NCBI RefSeq assembly: GCF_004912155.1
Contig: NZ_STGX01000002.1
Location: forward strand, 1 to 34,946
DNA: 34,946 nucleotides
Direction of reading: 5' to 3'
Origin: Glycomyces paridis
Lineage (GTDB): Bacteria; Actinomycetota; Actinomycetes; Mycobacteriales; Micromonosporaceae
Position numbers and translations under genes: made by a program. Of this stretch, positions 31,375-34,946 are shown piece after piece (within the stretch, counting starts at the first letter, position 1; the number at the start of each line of letters is the position of its first letter). The notes below the pieces were generated by a model. That model saw nothing but the letters and a program-made list of their open reading frames with translations. It did not search any database and was not told the origin of the DNA.

Positions 31375-32964
31375 CTACGCGGCCACGGGCTCGTCGAGCG
31401 CGATCCCCTCCCCGCGGCGCAGCTCGACCCTGCGGGTCAGGCCCAGGCCCTCAAGGAACGCCTCGTCGTGGCTGACGACGACGAGCGCGCCCTCGAAGGC
31501 GCCGAGCGCCTGCTGGAGTTGCGCGGTCGAGGACATGTCGAGGTTGTTCGTCGGCTCGTCGAGCAGGAGCAGCTGCGGCGCGGGCTGCGCCGAGAGCACC
31601 GTGGCCAGGGCCGCGCGCAGGCGCTGCCCGCCCGAGAGCGTCGCGACCTTCTGGAACACCGAGGCGCCGCGCATCCCGAAGCGCGCCAGGCGCGTCCGCA
31701 GCAGCGACTGGTCGGCCTCGGGCGCCCGGGCGCGGACGCTCTCCAGGACCGTCGCGTCGTCGTCGAGCAGTTCGAGCCGCTGCGTGAGGAACCCGTGCGG
31801 GACCCGCGAGGCCGAGGCGAGCGCCCGCAGCAGCGTGGTCTTGCCCGAGCCGTTGTCGCCGGTCACCGCGATCCGCTCGGGACCGCGCACGTGCAGGCCC
31901 AGCCCCTCGCCGTACAATTCGCCGACCTTGAGGCCCTTGACGATCGCGATCTCGCGGTGCGAGGAGACGTGCGTCTCGGGCAGGTCGACGCTGATCGCGC
32001 CGTCGTCGCGCAGCGAGTCCTCGGCCGCGTCCAGGCGCTCGCGCGCCTCGGCCACGTCCTCCTGCTTGGCCAGCAGGATCTTCGCCGAGGACACCTCCCC
32101 GGCGTTCTTCTTGCCGTTGAGGAGGATCTTCGGCGTCCCGCCGCGCTCGCGCTCGCGCCGCCACGCGGCGGCGCCCTTGTCGTTCTGCATCCGGGTGGCG
32201 ACGAGCTCGCGGCGCTGGCGCGTCAGGTCCTGCTTGGCGTCGCGCACGGCGCGGGCCGCGGCCTCCTTCTCGGCGGCCACGACCTGCTCGTACGCGCTGA
32301 AGTTCCCTTCGAAGACGCGGATGCGGCCCCGGTAGAGCTCGGCGACGGCGTCGACGTGCTCCAGGAGCGCCCGGTCGTGGCTGACGACCACGAGCGTCCC
32401 GTTGAACCGGCGGATCGCCTGGTAGAGGCGCTTGCGGGCCGAGCCGTCGAGGTTGTTCGACGGCTCGTCGAGCAGGAGCACGTCGGGCCTGCGGGCGAGG
32501 CGCCCGGCCAGGCCGACGAGCATGGACTCCCCGCCCGAGAGCGTCCCGACGGTCCGGTCGAAGCCGATGTGGTCGAGGCCGAGCTCGTCGAGGGCGACGC
32601 GGGAGCGGTCGAGGAAGTCCCAGTCGTCGCCGATGGCCGCGAAGTGCGCCTCGCCCGCGTCCCCGGACTCGATGGCGAGGAGCGCCTCGCGCTGGGCGGC
32701 GATGCCCAGCAGGTCGGCGACGGTGTCGCCCAGGCGCAGCGGCAATTCCTGCGGGAGGTGCTCGATGAGCCCGGACGCGGTGATCGTGCCCGAACCGGGC
32801 CGCAGGAGCCCGGCGACCAGGCGCAGCAGGGTCGACTTGCCGGTGCCGTTGTCGCCGACGAGCGCGGTGCGGCCGTCGGAGAAGACGGCGTCGACGCCGT
32901 CGAAGACGCGGTCGCCCTCGGGCCAGGCGAAGCGCAGCTGTTGGACGTTGATGTAGGTGGTCAT
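31375..32964 (-). CDS. ABC-F family ATPase (ribosome-acting)
   Basis: The product has 529 residues and no membrane segments. It has two ABC domains: Walker A GDNGTGKST (37-45) and GDNGSGKTT (near 345), signatures LSGGES and LSGGQR, and Walker B LLLDEPSNNLD and LLLDEPTNNLD. A charged linker (about 215-310, with AAWRRERERGGTPKILLNGKK) lies between them. ABC-F proteins bind the ribosomal E site; some protect against macrolide-type drugs and others are housekeeping. Drug specificity cannot be read here. The ATG at 32964 has GAGAGG 5 bases upstream; the frame is open 44 codons further but without family sequence. The leader contains a long-range inverted repeat. Confidence 0.9.
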   Translation of the reverse strand: MTTYINVQQLRFAWPEGDRVFDGVDAVFSDGRTALVGDNGTGKSTLLRLVAGLLRPGSGTITASGLIEHLPQELPLRLGDTVADLLGIAAQREALLAIESGDAGEAHFAAIGDDWDFLDRSRVALDELGLDHIGFDRTVGTLSGGESMLVGLAGRLARRPDVLLLDEPSNNLDGSARKRLYQAIRRFNGTLVVVSHDRALLEHVDAVAELYRGRIRVFEGNFSAYEQVVAAEKEAAARAVRDAKQDLTRQRRELVATRMQNDKGAAAWRRERERGGTPKILLNGKKNAGEVSSAKILLAKQEDVAEARERLDAAEDSLRDDGAISVDLPETHVSSHREIAIVKGLKVGELYGEGLGLHVRGPERIAVTGDNGSGKTTLLRALASASRVPHGFLTQRLELLDDDATVLESVRARAPEADQSLLRTRLARFGMRGASVFQKVATLSGGQRLRAALATVLSAQPAPQLLLLDEPTNNLDMSSTAQLQQALGAFEGALVVVSHDEAFLEGLGLTRRVELRRGEGIALDEPVAA

Positions 32965-33005
32965 GCGACCTCTCTCAGGTTCGACGCGGAACGGAATCGA
33001 ATGAG

Positions 33006-33125
33006 AGACATCGCGCCGGAACGGCGAGAAGGAGATTTCCCTACAGCGCCGCTGAGCGGCGGTGGGCACCCTCTTGATCGAAGACACACCGTGCACGTGC
33101 GCAGAGACGTGGCGGCGCGATGTCT
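33006..33125 (-). promoter_or_regulatory. ABC-F leader with a long-range 13-bp inverted repeat
   Basis: AGACATCGCGCCG (33006-33018) pairs perfectly with CGGCGCGATGTCT (33113-33125), 94 bases away. Between them lies CGCCGC-TGA-GCGGCG (33047-33061). In the minus-strand RNA this closes a large stem-loop whose proximal arm is about 40-55 bases before the start codon. Antibiotic-resistance ABC-F genes are often controlled by leader attenuation, so a regulatory RNA is plausible. Confidence 0.5.
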
Positions 33126-33218
33126 ACGACCTAGAGCTTCAAGTGAGTGCCTAACCTCGGGAACAAGGACGGGACAAGGCTAGCCGGGCTCCGGACGGAC
33201 TGTCAAGGGAAATGGGAC

Positions 33219-33255
33219 GCGGGCCGCCCGGCGCCCTTCGCGCCGGACGGCCCGC
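33219..33255 (-). terminator. Terminator of the LPMO gene
   Basis: 15-bp arms with one mismatch (33219-33233 with 33241-33255) and a 7-base loop, starting 37 bases after the LPMO stop codon. Confidence 0.75.
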
Positions 33256-33292
33256 CACGGCGAGTGCGCGCCGTGTGCTCCGTGGGTGTGCG

Positions 33293-34102
33293 TCAACAGG
33301 CCGAGGTCTGGCGCCACACGCCCCATTCGCCGGTCGTGCCGGGCGTCTCGCCGGTGGTCCACCAGCTCGCGCGGTAGGCCGCGCCGCCGTAGGTGACCTC
33401 GTCGCCGGAGTTGTAGACGGCCGAGGAGGACCAGGCGCCGGCGTCGCAGCCGGTGCCGTCGCCGCCGGGCGTGGTCGGCGGGTCGGTCGGGTCGGGCCCG
33501 CCGCCGTCGCCGCCGAAGTCGACGTCGATGCACGAGTAGAAGGCGTTCGCCGTGTCGGCGATGACCCACACGCTGAAGATCAGGTGCTGTCCGCTGCGCT
33601 GGGGCAGGTTCACGTTGTGGGTCATGGTGTGGTCGGGTTGGGCGCCGCCCATCGCGAAGGAGGCGATGGGCGTCAGGACGAGGTCGTCGCGGGTGAGCGG
33701 CTGCGTCGGGTCGTAGGAGTCCTTGGTGATGTAGTAGTCGAACGTCGCCGTGGAGTGCCGGGCCGTCATCGTCCAGGTGAAGGAGCGGTTGCCCGCGTTC
33801 ACCGAGGTGGTGGGCCAGTTGCCGCCGCGCGGGTCGTCGAGTTCGGCGAAGGGGGCGTTGCCGCCGGAGCACAGCTCGCCGTCGGCCGGACCGGCGGCGG
33901 GGAAGCCCTTGGGGCCCTCGACGCTCTGGGGCTCGTACGAGATGGCACCGCAGTTGGTGACCTCGCCGCTCGCGCACAGCGCGGAGCGGGAGGGCGGGTC
34001 GGAGGTGTAGCCGTGGCCCCAGGCGAGTGCCGCCAGTGAGGCCGAGACCGCGAGTGTCGCGGCGCCGGCGATGGACAGGATGATCTTGCGCGTGTTGCGC
34101 AT
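33293..34102 (-). CDS. AA10 lytic polysaccharide monooxygenase with CBM5/12
   Basis: The product has 269 residues. The ATG at 34102 follows GGGAGA at about 6 bases and begins a signal peptide (RNTRKIILSIAGAATLAVSA). Cleavage before His30 gives the N-terminal histidine (HGYTSDPPSR) that all LPMOs need for copper. The second histidine-brace residue is His116 (TARHSTATFDYYITK), and the C-terminal core motif is NAFYSCIDVDF. Residues 197-216 form a Gly/Pro/Asp/Thr linker. Residues 217-269 match CBM5/12 (WSSSAVYNSGDEVTYGGAAYRA, then WWTTGETP, then W). It oxidatively cleaves crystalline chitin or cellulose outside the cell. CBM5/12 favours chitin, but the window's other enzymes suggest plant polymers. 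Terminator at 33219. Confidence 0.93.
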   Translation of the reverse strand: MRNTRKIILSIAGAATLAVSASLAALAWGHGYTSDPPSRSALCASGEVTNCGAISYEPQSVEGPKGFPAAGPADGELCSGGNAPFAELDDPRGGNWPTTSVNAGNRSFTWTMTARHSTATFDYYITKDSYDPTQPLTRDDLVLTPIASFAMGGAQPDHTMTHNVNLPQRSGQHLIFSVWVIADTANAFYSCIDVDFGGDGGGPDPTDPPTTPGGDGTGCDAGAWSSSAVYNSGDEVTYGGAAYRASWWTTGETPGTTGEWGVWRQTSAC

Positions 34103-34279
34103 CGTCGTCTCCCATCGAGGAGGTGGGTCAGCAATGCTTCGGTGCACCATGGGGGTGACCAGGTAAGACACCGAATTAGAAAGTAACCTAACAGTTAAGT
34201 GGGCCGTGACACAAGGGGAACGGCGGCAGAATTCTGGCGCTCGCGGAATTTCCGTTCGAACCCGTGCGAAACCACCGCG
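34103..34279. other. AT-richer upstream region of the LPMO gene
   Basis: No gene was seen. An AT-rich patch (34165-34200) with TTAG-N8-CTAA (34176-34191) probably contains the LPMO promoter, but no -35/-10 pair with good spacing was found. No DasR-like site (ACTGGTCTAGACCAGT type) is present. Confidence 0.35.
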
Positions 34280-34308
34280 TTCACACACGGCACACGTCGG
34301 AATATGAT
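34280..34308 (+). promoter_or_regulatory. Strong housekeeping-type promoter upstream of helR
   Basis: -35 TTCACA (34280-34285), a 17-bp spacer and -10 TATGAT (34303-34308), each one base from consensus. It lies at the edge of an AT-rich island (34301-34335). The leader to the GTG at 34523 would be about 208 bases. A second -10-like TACGAT is at 34395-34400. Confidence 0.7.
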
Positions 34309-34522
34309 CGATAATCTTCTATACATGGATATGCATGGGCGTCGGCGTGACCACCGTCGTGTGCGAGCACGAGACGACGGGCCCTCACGAGCGCTACGAT
34401 TTCCCGGTTGCGCCGCATCGCGGCCCCGGCCCGGATGCCGCCCGAAGGGCAGAGCACCGGCGCCCGCGGCCGGCGCGACGTCGACTACTTCCACACCTTC
34501 CGCTCCGCACCAGAGGAGAGCC

Positions 34523-34946
34523 GTGTCCGCTGCCATCAACGCCGCCCAGGGGGTCTCGCAGGTCCGCGCCGAGCAGGCCCGGCTCGACGGCCTGTACGCG
34601 CGGCTCGACCGGCTCCGCGAGGAGACCGCCGCCCGGCTCGACGAGGTCCGGCGCCGGCACGTGGAGAACGAGCAGGAGCGCTCGCAGCGCGACGCCGAGA
34701 CGCACCTGCACCACCGCCGCATCGCCCAGCTCGACGCCGTCGAGGAGGGCCTGTGCTTCGGCCGCCTCGACTACATCGACGACGAGGACCCGATGTACCT
34801 GGGCCGCATCGGCGTCCACGCCGAAGGCGGCGAGCAGCTCCTGGTCGACTGGCGCTCGGAGGCCGGCCGCCGGTTCTACCTCGCGACCGCCGCCGCGCCC
34901 GCGGGCGTGCGCCGCCGCCGCCACCTGCACACCAAGGGTCGGCGCC
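34523..34946 (+). CDS. HelR/HelD-type RNA polymerase recycling helicase, 5' end only
   Basis: The first 141 codons are visible; the gene runs off the right edge. The GTG at 34523 has GAGGAG (34513-34518) 4 bases upstream. The N-terminal 60 residues form a charged antiparallel coiled coil (VRAEQARLDGLYARLDRLRE and following). The family signatures FGRLDYIDDEDPMYLGRIGV, LLVDWRSEAGRRFYLATAA and GVRRRRHLHTKGR follow. HelD-like superfamily 1 ATPases remove RNA polymerase from stalled complexes, and actinobacterial HelR confers tolerance to rifamycins. The ATPase motifs lie beyond the window, so HelR versus general HelD cannot be settled. Confidence 0.85.
   Translation, partial: MSAAINAAQGVSQVRAEQARLDGLYARLDRLREETAARLDEVRRRHVENEQERSQRDAETHLHHRRIAQLDAVEEGLCFGRLDYIDDEDPMYLGRIGVHAEGGEQLLVDWRSEAGRRFYLATAAAPAGVRRRRHLHTKGRR

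Noticed and set aside
32965-33096. N-terminal extension of the ABC-F gene by 44 residues
   Set aside because: The ATG at 32964 has GAGAGG at proper spacing, and the extension matches nothing; it is the structured leader.
34381-34500. Rifamycin-associated element before helR
   Set aside because: Only loosely similar G/C runs; no long inverted repeat with the expected symmetry.

Overview
The window is high-GC actinobacterial DNA. The gene content (GlnR-type box at glnA, PimB-like mannosyltransferase, HelR/HelD-type RNA polymerase recycling factor, secreted glycan-active enzymes, several apparently leaderless genes) fits a mycelial saprophyte. Glycomycetaceae or a relative of Streptomyces/Micromonosporaceae is my guess; the sequence alone does not prove the genus. 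No rRNA, tRNA, CRISPR array, prophage or insertion sequence was seen.

Layout. (1) 1-4112: a plant-polysaccharide island with the 3' end of a GH74 xyloglucanase carrying CBM2, then two paralogous secreted right-handed beta-helix proteins, one with an added RICIN (CBM13-like) lectin module. The two paralogues share an almost identical promoter module. (2) 4113-12930: a core block with ROK glucokinase, long-chain acyl-CoA synthetase, a GAF-containing histidine kinase and its LuxR-type regulator, a PimB-like glycosyltransferase, an NYN-domain coiled-coil protein and an RDD membrane protein. (3) 12931-14750: type I glutamine synthetase behind a GlnR box. (4) 14776-16927: two tandem azlC-azlD exporter pairs, each with its own leaderless promoter, separated by a six-copy 14-bp tandem repeat. 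(5) 17107-22039: exported or surface proteins: a membrane-anchored protein with three FN3 domains, an LPXTG cell-wall protein and an orphan Tat-lipoprotein sugar-binding protein. (6) 22304-26693: an MBL-fold hydrolase, a divergent MarR/EamA pair and a DrrAB-like ABC exporter. A 56-bp perfect palindrome separates the EamA gene from the exporter. (7) 26804-34946: the large DEAH helicase HrpA, a Cu-only SOD-like lipoprotein, an ABC-F ATPase with an unusual leader, an AA10 lytic polysaccharide monooxygenase with CBM5/12, and the start of helR.

How the genes may work together: the secreted xyloglucanase, beta-helix proteins and LPMO attack plant or chitinous polymers outside the cell. The orphan sugar-binding lipoprotein and the ROK kinase could act on released sugars. 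glnA and azlCD belong to nitrogen and amino-acid handling. EamA, DrrAB-like, ABC-F and HelR suggest a set of efflux and antibiotic-protection functions. These links are inferred from family knowledge and proximity; the strongest direct evidence of co-regulation is the duplicated promoter module at 974-1031 and 2844-2900.
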